Positions 57,160-64,000 of a stretch of DNA of 64,000 nucleotides are shown here, in pieces. The notes beneath the pieces were generated by a model. The model worked only from the letters and a program-made list of their open reading frames with translations, searched no databases and had not been told where the DNA came from. The position numbers were made by a program, and so were the translations under genes. Each line of letters begins with the position of its first letter. Positions within the stretch are counted from its first letter, which is position 1. Location of the stretch: contig NZ_BANX01000007.1 of the NCBI RefSeq assembly GCF_000334455.1, positions 62,001 to 126,000 on the forward strand, in the 5' to 3' direction. Source of the DNA: Gordonia soli NBRC 108243 (GTDB lineage Bacteria; Actinomycetota; Actinomycetes; Mycobacteriales; Mycobacteriaceae).

Positions 57160-58323
57160 TCAGTCGAGTCTCTCCACGAGCGTGGCGATCCCCGCGTCGT
57201 AGAGGTCGGCGACCGCACCCGCCGTCGCCGCGTCCGCGTGCATCGCGGCGTCCCACACGATCAGTGTCCGGCCACCACCGCGGACCGGCGGTCCGACGCT
57301 GATGGTCGAGACGTAGGCGTCGAGCGGGATCGGGCCGTCGAGGTAGGTGTACTCATAGGCGCGCGCGTCGTCGTCGTGGGACTGGATCCGCTCGTGTGCG
57401 ACCGACCCGTCGGCGAAGGTCACCGAGCGCACGTCCCCATCGACGGCACAGTCCGACAGTCCGGGTATCCAGCGGTGCACACCACCGACGTCGCCGACGA
57501 TCGCCCAGGCACTGTCCGGATCGGCGTCGACGAGCGTGTGGCGGATGACCTGGTGCGCCGGTGGCTGATCGTCGGTCTCCAGCAACCGATCGGCGAGGAG
57601 GCGAACCTCGTCGTCGCCGACGCCGATCGACGACAGGTAGGCCCGGGTACCACCGTGCAGTTCGTCGACCCAGGCCAGGAATCGATGCATGGTCGCAGCC
57701 AGCGCCGTGTATGCCTGTGGCGGATACACGTCCACCGCATCGCCGTAGCTGGCCATCGTGCGCAGGCGGTCCATCATCGCTCCGACATCGGCGACCTTGG
57801 CGACGTAGTCTCGGCTGATCTCGCTGCGCAGCACGCCGATCGCATCCAGCAGGATCGCCACCGCGACCCCCGTCCGATCCTTGCCGACCGTGCAGTGGAC
57901 CATCAGCGGCAGCGCATCGTCGCGCAACAGTTCGGCCACCAGCCCGCGTATCGCGTCGTGCGCGGCGAGGTAACCGAGATAGGTGCCGACCAACGGATCG
58001 GCATCGAGCATCGGCGCCACCGCGGACGTCGCCGACACCCGCGTCCCGACTGCGAACGGTACGTTGGTGATCCGTACCCCGCTGGCGCTGAAGCCGCCAC
58101 TCCCCTCGGCGGCGACCTCGTGCGGTAGCCGTAGGTCGACGATCGACCGGAGTCCGGCCACCTCGACGAAGCGCTTGGCCTCCGCAGCGGGGACGAATTG
58201 AGGTGTGGCGCTGCGCATCAGCACCCGTGATCGCACTCGGCGACCGTCGTCGGTCCGCAGTCCCTCGACGTATCGGAAGCCGAGCAGCCCGGCAACATCG
58301 CGATCGGTGTCCGCCGTCGTCAT
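57160..58323 (-). CDS. Tyrosine/serine phosphatase fused to an SRPBCC domain
   Basis: A 387-residue two-domain protein. Residues 10-255 are a PtpB-like phosphatase with the Cys-x5-Arg loop HCTVGKDRTG (Cys144, Arg150) and the N-terminal RSATPQF; the general acid region precedes. From about residue 258, VIRHTLVDADPDSAWAIVGDVGGVHRWIPG begins an SRPBCC (polyketide-cyclase-like) ligand-binding domain that ends in TLVERLD. The fusion is unusual: a lipid or hydrophobic ligand could regulate the phosphatase or be its substrate. Confidence 0.85.
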   Translation of the reverse strand: MTTADTDRDVAGLLGFRYVEGLRTDDGRRVRSRVLMRSATPQFVPAAEAKRFVEVAGLRSIVDLRLPHEVAAEGSGGFSASGVRITNVPFAVGTRVSATSAVAPMLDADPLVGTYLGYLAAHDAIRGLVAELLRDDALPLMVHCTVGKDRTGVAVAILLDAIGVLRSEISRDYVAKVADVGAMMDRLRTMASYGDAVDVYPPQAYTALAATMHRFLAWVDELHGGTRAYLSSIGVGDDEVRLLADRLLETDDQPPAHQVIRHTLVDADPDSAWAIVGDVGGVHRWIPGLSDCAVDGDVRSVTFADGSVAHERIQSHDDDARAYEYTYLDGPIPLDAYVSTISVGPPVRGGGRTLIVWDAAMHADAATAGAVADLYDAGIATLVERLD

Positions 58324-58350
58324 ATCTCCTCCATCCGTCGGCGCGTCCGG

Positions 58351-59487
58351 TCAGACCGAGAGAACCGTGACCACACAGGCATTCCCGTCCATCCCGGCGG
58401 CGCCGCCACCCATCGTCTCGACCATGCCGACGTCGTGCCGCCCCACTTGACGCGGACCCGCGTCACCCCGTAGCTGCCATACGATCTCCGCGAGTTGCGC
58501 GGTCCCGGTGGCACCCAACGGATGCCCGCGCGACAGCAGTCCGCCACTGGCGTTCACCGGCTGCGGACCGCTACGGGCCGTGTGACCCGACGTCGCGAGT
58601 TCGCCCCCCGCGCCACGCTCGGCGACGCCGAGCGCCTCCAGCGTGGTGATCTCCCCGATGGTGAAAGCATCGTGGACCTCCAGGACATCGATCTCGGTCA
58701 CCGACCGATGCGCCTCGGAGAGTGCCGCTTCGGCCGCACGACGCACACACGAGAAGCCCCACACCTCGTCGTTGCGCTGATCCCATGGCCGGCCCGACAC
58801 CATCGCCGACGACTCCACCAGCACGTCTCGTGTCGATCGGCGACCGGCTCCGACGACGAGCGCGCCGGACCCATCGGTGGTCGGGCAGCACTGCAACATC
58901 GTCAGCGGGTCGGCGATGGGCCGCGAGGCCAACACCTTCTCGATGGTCGGCGGCTCCCGGCGGAGATGGGCGCGCGGGTTGTCCATGCCGTTGGTCTTGT
59001 TCTTCACCGCGACGGCGGCGAGCTGTTCCGGAGTCAGTCCGAACTCGTCGACGTATCGCGCCGCGGTGAGCGCGTACAACCCCGGCAGAGGCAACCCCGA
59101 CGCTCCCTCCGGATCGGTCGCCTCCGGGACGATGGCGCCGGTGAACAGGGTCGACATCTGCTCGACGCCGATCACCAGGACGCATCCGAACCTACCCTGC
59201 CGGACTGCGGCCACCGCCTCGTGATACGCGGACGTGCCACTGGCGCAGGCGTTCTCGATGGTCCACATCGGGACGGCGCCGATACCCAGACCACGCTGGA
59301 TGCGGGTCGCGACGCCGGGTGGCCCGAAGACCGAGCCGACGATGATGGCATCGATGTCCGTGGGATGGATGTCGGCGTCGCGGACCGCCTCCGCGACGGC
59401 CTCCCAGGCCAGCGACTCGACCCGGCGGTCGGTCAACACGCCGAAAGCGGATGTGCCGACTCCCCACACGGCGGCGTCGATGCTCAT
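58351..59487 (-). CDS. Thiolase-family acyltransferase
   Basis: A 378-residue thiolase/SCP2-type protein: the nucleophile Cys81 in ENACASGTSAYHEA, VHDAFTIGEI (His), and GGLLSRGHPLGATG with the second His/Gly loop. The third Cys position (GNACVVT) is also present. Actinobacterial members of this set work with a DUF35 OB-fold partner as keto-thiolase or lipid-transfer-like enzymes. It overlaps the DUF35 gene by 4 bases (ATGA), confirming the pairing. Confidence 0.9.
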   Translation of the reverse strand: MSIDAAVWGVGTSAFGVLTDRRVESLAWEAVAEAVRDADIHPTDIDAIIVGSVFGPPGVATRIQRGLGIGAVPMWTIENACASGTSAYHEAVAAVRQGRFGCVLVIGVEQMSTLFTGAIVPEATDPEGASGLPLPGLYALTAARYVDEFGLTPEQLAAVAVKNKTNGMDNPRAHLRREPPTIEKVLASRPIADPLTMLQCCPTTDGSGALVVGAGRRSTRDVLVESSAMVSGRPWDQRNDEVWGFSCVRRAAEAALSEAHRSVTEIDVLEVHDAFTIGEITTLEALGVAERGAGGELATSGHTARSGPQPVNASGGLLSRGHPLGATGTAQLAEIVWQLRGDAGPRQVGRHDVGMVETMGGGAAGMDGNACVVTVLSV

Positions 59488-59978
59488 CGCGGATCTCCGT
59501 TCTGACCGTCACCGACACCGTGCTGGGCGAGATCGCCGTCGTCGGTGATACCGAAACCCACCCGGTCGCCGCCCCTCGGCAGCGGGTCGTGGGCCACGTG
59601 CACCAGGACGCGTGGACCGTCGTCGACGTCGATGTATGCCAGGCCGAACGGCGCGGCCCACCGCCCAACCGGCAGGTGCACCGTCGTCGCGGCCCATACG
59701 ACGCCCTCGGGGTCGAAGCCGCATTCCTCGACCGGCCCGAAACACACCGGGCACCACGGCACATCGGGTTGCGCCGACGGGTGTGCACACCGGCTGCAGC
59801 GAGCACCACGCAAGAGGCCGTCGACCACCTGCGGTCGGGACTCGGCCACGGCCAGCCCACCGGCCACCTCGCCTGCCCTGCGTTTGTTCGGACGGTCCGT
59901 GAGCTCCGAGGGGCCGGAACCCGTGGCGCCGGTCCGCGGGGCCGATGTGACCGAGCCGGTGGATGTCACCGCCGCCAT
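59484..59978 (-). CDS. Zn-ribbon OB-fold protein (DUF35), thiolase partner
   Basis: A 164-residue protein. After a Ser/Thr-rich N-terminal stretch of about 45 residues comes a rubredoxin-like zinc ribbon (CSRCAHPSAQPDVPWCPVC) and an OB fold (VVWAATTVHL, RVLVHVAHDPLPRGGDRVGF). DUF35 proteins bind acyl-CoA and form complexes with thiolases such as the one encoded directly downstream. The 5' gap to the carboxylase genes is 13 bases, so it may belong to the same operon. Confidence 0.87.
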   Translation of the reverse strand: MAAVTSTGSVTSAPRTGATGSGPSELTDRPNKRRAGEVAGGLAVAESRPQVVDGLLRGARCSRCAHPSAQPDVPWCPVCFGPVEECGFDPEGVVWAATTVHLPVGRWAAPFGLAYIDVDDGPRVLVHVAHDPLPRGGDRVGFGITDDGDLAQHGVGDGQNGDPR

Positions 59979-59991
59979 CAGTGGTCCCCCA

Positions 59992-61494
59992 TCAGTGGTC
60001 TCCGTGCAGGGTCAGCTCGAAACCGCCGGACTCGACGTGCAGGTAGGCGCCGACCGAGGTCGAGATCAGCTTCCGGATGTTCGCCAACTCACGGCTCGTG
60101 AGCCCGTAGTCGACGGTCCGCGGCGGGGTCGACCGCATCACGTCGATGTCGTGTTCGGGTACCAGGAGTCGCAGGATCAACTCGTCGTCGGAGATGCCGC
60201 CGCCGAACTTCTTGCGCAGCTCGGACAGCTCCGGTTGCGGCGGCTGCCAGTCCCGGTAGGTCTTCGCCTTGGGACTCGACTGGATCTTGTCCAGCACGTT
60301 CTGGTCCAACGGCGCGACCGGGTCGCCGTAGAAGCCGTTGACGTACAAGAGGACCTCGTCCGGGACCACCGAGTAGCGCTCCCCCTCGGTGACCACGTTG
60401 AGCACGGCCTGCGTGCCGACCAGCTGGGAGAACGGCGTGGCCATCACCGGGTAGCCGAGTTCGGCACGGATTCGCGACATCTCGTCCAGGACCTCCTCGA
60501 ACCGGTCCTCCATGCCCCGGTCGCGCAACTGCGCCTTGAACGTCCCGGCCATGCCACCCGGCAGCTGGTGGCGATACTGGAAGAGCGAGAACTCTGCGGG
60601 TGTGCCCACCGGGAGGTCATCGATGCCGGCGACGTTCAGCAGGTGTTGTTCGACTGCGGCGAGGCGCGAGTCGTCGATCGTGACGTCGAATCCCGCGTAC
60701 CGCAGATTCGCGACGGTGGTCTCCGTGGACGGCAGCGAGACACCGGCCGCGAGCGGACGGCTGGCCGTGTGTACGCGATCCGCACCGGCCAGCACGGCCT
60801 CCAGATAGTTCAGCGGCGACAGCGCGTTGTTCGAATGGAAGTGCGCCTCCACCGGCAGATCCGGGGCCACCGCTTTGATCGCACCGATCAGCGATCGGGC
60901 CCTCTCAGGGGTGAGAAGCCCTGCGGCGTCCTCGAGTTCGATGCCGTCGGCACCGAGTGCCACCAGCTCACGAGTGCGCTCCGCATAGTACTCGTCGGTG
61001 TGATACGGGGTGTCGGCGTAGAGGATGCACGGCAGCGCCTGCGCACCGTTGGCCTGCGCGACCTTGACCAGACGACCGATCTTCTCCGTGTTGAAGAGCC
61101 CGTCGTAGATCCAGAAGCTCCCGATCCCATGGGCACACAGGCGTTCCACCCAGAGGTCCATCACGCTGTCCGCGGTGAGACCGAAGGTGACGATCCCGTT
61201 GCTGCGGGTGCCCGCGCGGACGGTGGTGCGCGGCATCGCCTTCGACAGCGAGATCAGCTGATCCCACGGATCTTCTTTGCAGTGTCGCACCAAGACCTCG
61301 AAGATCGAACTGCCGACCAGGTCGATGGTGTGGAATCCGGTGCGATCGAGTTCGCCGGCGATCGGGAGTCCCATCGCCTTGGTCATCCGCATACCCCACC
61401 AGCTCTGGGGGCCGTCGCGGAGTGTCTGGTCGATGACCTCGATGGTCCGGCGTCCACCGACGGCGCGGTCGGCGCAGTCGAGGTAGCTGCTCAT
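59992..61494 (-). CDS. Pyruvate-carboxylase-like carboxyltransferase subunit with altered active site
   Basis: A 500-residue HMGL/PYC-OADA-like TIM-barrel protein. DQTLRDG (Asp22 metal ligand) and the HFH pair (His218, His220) are kept. Where pyruvate carboxylase and transcarboxylase 5S have the carbamylated Lys of IKDMAG, this protein has IELEDAAG (Glu188). The substrate arginine/glycine segment also differs (RAGTRSNG). It is coupled by 4 bases to a biotin carboxylase gene, so it should act on a biotin-linked carboxyl, but on an unusual acceptor. A C-terminal conserved carboxylase domain is present. Confidence 0.8.
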   Translation of the reverse strand: MSSYLDCADRAVGGRRTIEVIDQTLRDGPQSWWGMRMTKAMGLPIAGELDRTGFHTIDLVGSSIFEVLVRHCKEDPWDQLISLSKAMPRTTVRAGTRSNGIVTFGLTADSVMDLWVERLCAHGIGSFWIYDGLFNTEKIGRLVKVAQANGAQALPCILYADTPYHTDEYYAERTRELVALGADGIELEDAAGLLTPERARSLIGAIKAVAPDLPVEAHFHSNNALSPLNYLEAVLAGADRVHTASRPLAAGVSLPSTETTVANLRYAGFDVTIDDSRLAAVEQHLLNVAGIDDLPVGTPAEFSLFQYRHQLPGGMAGTFKAQLRDRGMEDRFEEVLDEMSRIRAELGYPVMATPFSQLVGTQAVLNVVTEGERYSVVPDEVLLYVNGFYGDPVAPLDQNVLDKIQSSPKAKTYRDWQPPQPELSELRKKFGGGISDDELILRLLVPEHDIDVMRSTPPRTVDYGLTSRELANIRKLISTSVGAYLHVESGGFELTLHGDH

Positions 61495-62930
61495 GTCGTC
61501 TCCTCAAGGGTGCGGCAGAACTCCTCGGCGCCCGACTGGTCTATCCATCGGGTCGTCACCTCGGCGTTCCGGAATGCTGGGTTCTGCAATAGGAATCGGT
61601 TGAAGGCCACCGTCGTCGGGACACCGTCCACACCCAGTTCGTCGAGGGCGGCGATCAGACGGTCGGCGGCCTCGTCGCGCGTCGGTGCGTGGGCGATCAC
61701 CTTGGCGATCATCGAGTCGTAATACGGGCTGATGACCGTTCCTGGCCGACAGTGGGAATCGACCCGGATGCCGATCCCCGAGGGGGGCTGCCACACGGTC
61801 ACCGTGCCGGGCACCGGGACGAATCCACGCTCGGGTGACTCGGCCATGATCCGCGCCTCGATCGCATGGCCGGTGGGTGTCACGTCGTCTTGACCGAAGG
61901 ACAGCGGCAGTCCGGCCGCCATCCGGATCTGTTCGGCGACCAGGTCGATACCCGAGACGAGCTCGGACACCGGGTGCTCCACCTGGATACGTGCGTTGAA
62001 CTCCAGGAACGCGAATTCCTCGGTGTCCGAGTCGTAGACGAACTCGACCGTACCCGCGCTGTCGAGCTCGATGGCCTCCGAGAAGCGAACCGCCGCTGCA
62101 TGGATCGCAGCCCGTGTGGCCTCGGTCAGATCCGGCGCCGGCGACTCCTCGATGACCTTCTGGTGGCGTCGTTGAGCGCTGCAGTCCCGCTCGCCGACGT
62201 GCACCACGGTGCCGTGCCGGTCCCCGATCACCTGGACCTCGATGTGCCGCGCACGGCCGATGAACTTCTCCACGTAGATCCGGCCGTCACCGAATGCGGC
62301 GGCCGCCTCGGCGATCGCGGTCGGCAGCCTACGTCGGAGCTCCGCCTCGTCGGCGACGATCGACATCCCACGACCGCCCCCACCTGCGACGGCCTTGATG
62401 AGGACCGGGAACCCGATCTGCACGGCCGCGGCCACGGCGGCGTCGGGACTGTCGGTGATGTCCGAACCCGACAGGACCGGAACTCCCGCGGTACGCGCGA
62501 TCTCACGCGCGGCGGCTTTGTCGCCGGTGCCGCCGACGATGGTCGGGTTCGGGCCGATGAAGGCCAGTCCCTCCTCGACACATCGTCGCGCGAACGTCGG
62601 GTTCTCGGACAGGAAGCCGTATCCCGGGTGAATGGCATCGCATCCGGAGCCGAGCGCCGCGGCCAGCACGACGTCGGTGTCGAGGTAACTCGCCGAAGCC
62701 GACGCGGCACCGATGCAGATCGATCGGTCCGCGAGTTGCGCGGCGAGGCTGCCGCGGTCGGCCTCGGAGTACACCACCACACTCTCGATCCCGAGTGTGC
62801 GGCATGCCCGAACCACGCGCACCGCGATCTCACCCCGGTTCGCGACGAGCACCCGCGTGATCAGCGCGGCCACCGGGGTCCCCCGCTCTGCGCGGTCGGG
62901 TCGGGTCACCAGGGCCTGCGGGCTACTCAT
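61491..62930 (-). CDS. Biotin carboxylase subunit
   Basis: A 479-residue complete biotin carboxylase: N-terminal VLVANRGEIAVRVVRACR, ATP-grasp GGGGRGMSIV, EVQVIGDRHG, ERDCSAQRRHQKVIEESPA and FLEFNARIQVEHPVSE. It carboxylates the biotin on the carrier protein with ATP and bicarbonate. ATG 62930 overlaps the carrier stop by 8 bases (ATGAGTAG); its stop overlaps the carboxyltransferase start by 4. No acyl-CoA carboxyltransferase (AccD) gene is near. Confidence 0.93.
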   Translation of the reverse strand: MSSPQALVTRPDRAERGTPVAALITRVLVANRGEIAVRVVRACRTLGIESVVVYSEADRGSLAAQLADRSICIGAASASASYLDTDVVLAAALGSGCDAIHPGYGFLSENPTFARRCVEEGLAFIGPNPTIVGGTGDKAAAREIARTAGVPVLSGSDITDSPDAAVAAAVQIGFPVLIKAVAGGGGRGMSIVADEAELRRRLPTAIAEAAAAFGDGRIYVEKFIGRARHIEVQVIGDRHGTVVHVGERDCSAQRRHQKVIEESPAPDLTEATRAAIHAAAVRFSEAIELDSAGTVEFVYDSDTEEFAFLEFNARIQVEHPVSELVSGIDLVAEQIRMAAGLPLSFGQDDVTPTGHAIEARIMAESPERGFVPVPGTVTVWQPPSGIGIRVDSHCRPGTVISPYYDSMIAKVIAHAPTRDEAADRLIAALDELGVDGVPTTVAFNRFLLQNPAFRNAEVTTRWIDQSGAEEFCRTLEETT

Positions 62931-63504
62931 CGGGCCGGATGAGGAAGAGGGCCTGGCCGAACTCGACCATGTCTGCGTTGCGGGCCCGGATGGCCACGAC
63001 CTCACCCGCGACGTCGGTGACCACTGGGTTCATCAACTTCATCACCTCGACGATCGCGAGCTGATCTCCGGCGGCGACGCGCGTGCCGATGTCGACGAAC
63101 GGCGGCGACCCCGGATCGGGTGCGGCCCAGAACGACCCGACGGTCGGTGAGCTGACCGTCACCAGTCCCGTCTCGTCGAGGACGTCCGCGGCAGGCGGCG
63201 CGATCGTCGGCGCCGCCGCCGGGGTGGCCGGCGTGGTCGGCGAGCCCGCCGTCGTGGTGGTGTCCCGGGCAGGCGCCGGAGGGGACGTCGGCGCCTGCCC
63301 GGAGATCTCGGCGACGCCCGGAGCTCCTGCGCCGTGGCGTCGTTCCGGTGGCGGCGAGTCCTTGCCCGCGGACACGGTCACGTCACCGACGGTCAACTGC
63401 ATTCCCGACCATTCGGAGCCGGCGAAGGTCTGCAGGATCTGGCTGATCTCGTCGGGTCCGATGCGGGGAGCCTCGACGTCGGCATGGTCTGCGGGCGTGT
63501 TCAC
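62923..63504 (-). CDS. Biotin carboxyl carrier protein
   Basis: A 193-residue BCCP-like carrier. The biotinyl motif is EVMKLMNP with Lys156 in the C-terminal 80-residue domain; the N-terminal part contains a Pro/Ala-rich flexible linker (about residues 60-110) after a short dimerisation-like segment. The GTG start 63504 follows AAGG and overlaps the end of the PEP-utilising gene. It links the biotin carboxylase and carboxyltransferase sites. Confidence 0.92.
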   Translation of the reverse strand: MNTPADHADVEAPRIGPDEISQILQTFAGSEWSGMQLTVGDVTVSAGKDSPPPERRHGAGAPGVAEISGQAPTSPPAPARDTTTTAGSPTTPATPAAAPTIAPPAADVLDETGLVTVSSPTVGSFWAAPDPGSPPFVDIGTRVAAGDQLAIVEVMKLMNPVVTDVAGEVVAIRARNADMVEFGQALFLIRPDE

Positions 63505-64000
63505 CGTGCTGCCTTTCCGTGTGCGATGGCCGCCAGCAGGACCGGCAGCGGGTTGGTGGTGACGATGGTGGTGACGCCCGCGTCGAGTGCGGCCCGTACG
63601 CCGGCGTCGGTGTCGAACCAACTGCCGGTGACGGTCTGCGCCGCTGTCGGGATCGTCGGGCTCTCGTCGCCGGTCTCGGCGATCGCCCTGTCGCCGTCGA
63701 ACACCTCGCCCCCGTCGGCCACGCCGTCGACGACTGTGATCGGGGCGAGGTCACGTGCCCAACCGAGCAGCGCGGCGAGGTCGGGATCGCCGTCGATCGA
63801 GGTCGCCCGACCACCGATCTCACCGTCGTAGACGTGACCCCCGGTCGCGTCGACCGTCACTATCCGCCCGATGAGGGACGCAGCGGCCCCCGATCCGCAA
63901 CCGACCACACATGGTGTGTCCAGCGCACGGCTGACCACGGCGGCATGCGATGTCGAGCCGCCGTTCTCGGTGATCACCGCAGCTGCGGCGATCATGCCGT
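63501..64000 (-). CDS. PEP-utilising/pyruvate phosphate dikinase-like protein (partial, N-terminus outside window)
   Basis: The last 166 or so residues of a protein whose start lies past the right edge. It contains the swivelling phosphohistidine domain of PEP synthase and pyruvate phosphate dikinase: VITENGGSTSHAAVVSRALDTPCVVGCG, where the His of TSHAA is the phospho-carrier. A C-terminal extension of about 100 residues follows (VTGSWFDTDAGVRAALDAGVTTIV). Its stop overlaps the biotin carrier start, so it belongs to the same operon. It may phosphorylate the carboxylation substrate, as phenylphosphate synthase does. Confidence 0.8.
   Translation of the reverse strand, partial: GMIAAAAVITENGGSTSHAAVVSRALDTPCVVGCGSGAAASLIGRIVTVDATGGHVYDGEIGGRATSIDGDPDLAALLGWARDLAPITVVDGVADGGEVFDGDRAIAETGDESPTIPTAAQTVTGSWFDTDAGVRAALDAGVTTIVTTNPLPVLLAAIAHGKAAR

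Noticed and set aside
59992-63504. Annotating the set simply as split pyruvate carboxylase (PycA/PycB)
   Set aside because: The carboxyltransferase lacks the carbamylated Lys and differs in the substrate loop, so naming the substrate would be unsafe.

Overview
The window is high-GC actinobacterial DNA from a mycolic-acid bacterium (Mycobacteriales). A Gordonia/Rhodococcus-type genome is the best guess. The support is an MspA-family porin, a LIP-family secreted lipase, a deazaflavin-dependent reductase, a DUF5313 membrane protein, an IdeR-like iron box, frequent GTG starts and many 4-base ATGA overlaps. I see no rRNA, tRNA, CRISPR array, transposase or integrase. The genus is inferred, not proven.

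Region by region. 1-7.8 kb holds housekeeping and accessory genes: UBP zinc finger, sulfurtransferase, a TetR/MFS efflux pair behind a 28-bp palindrome, metallophosphoesterase, ribokinase, PhaC-like hydrolase and a siderophore-interacting reductase behind an iron box. 7.8-12.3 kb is an accessory island: a gene-poor flank, then a tightly packed set of MspA porin, two-helix membrane protein, secreted Pro-rich/Gly-rich toxin-like protein (apparently broken by two single-base frameshifts), a DcrB/Mog1-like soluble protein and an RDD membrane protein. 12.3-15.4 kb has an uncharacterised acyl-CoA dehydrogenase, PIG-L deacetylase, methyltransferase and glycosyltransferase set. 15.4-22.5 kb has an SDR, a MarR/MFS pair, an orphan ectoine hydroxylase, a TauD-type dioxygenase and an OhrR-type regulator. 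22.7-29.1 kb is a LacI-controlled catabolic operon on the minus strand: asparaginase, polysaccharide-deacetylase/cyclic-imidase-like hydrolase, MFS carrier, two SDRs and a small Cys protein. It has a 25-bp tandem repeat inside it.

29.2-42.3 kb reads as one methylated-amine locus. A minus-strand operon (cupin, DmmA-like subunit, flavin/[2Fe-2S] reductase, haem oxidative N-demethylase) should demethylate dimethylamine. It is divergent from a plus-strand operon (sarcosine-oxidase-like flavoprotein, gamma-glutamylmethylamide synthetase, N-methylglutamate synthase A, B and C, XRE-cupin regulator, amidohydrolase) that should channel methylamine through N-methylglutamate to glutamate and formaldehyde. 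An ammonium transporter and a second, very similar XRE-cupin regulator lie just to the left. GTTTC/GAAAC motifs recur upstream of these genes.

42.3-57.1 kb: thioesterase, LLM flavin oxidoreductase, secreted hydrolase, a MarR regulator with a Cys-rich tail and matching operators at MOSC/AhpD genes and at its own promoter, secreted lipase, an ArsR regulator divergent from a five-gene Opp/Nik-type ABC importer, and a DyP peroxidase with a PCu(A)C copper lipoprotein. 57.2-64 kb (all minus): a phosphatase fused to an SRPBCC domain, thiolase plus DUF35 partner, then a coupled set of pyruvate-carboxylase-like carboxyltransferase (active-site Lys replaced by Glu), biotin carboxylase, biotin carrier and a PEP-synthase-like mobile domain cut by the window edge. 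This last operon and the 8.3-11.8 kb island are the best candidates for undescribed biology.
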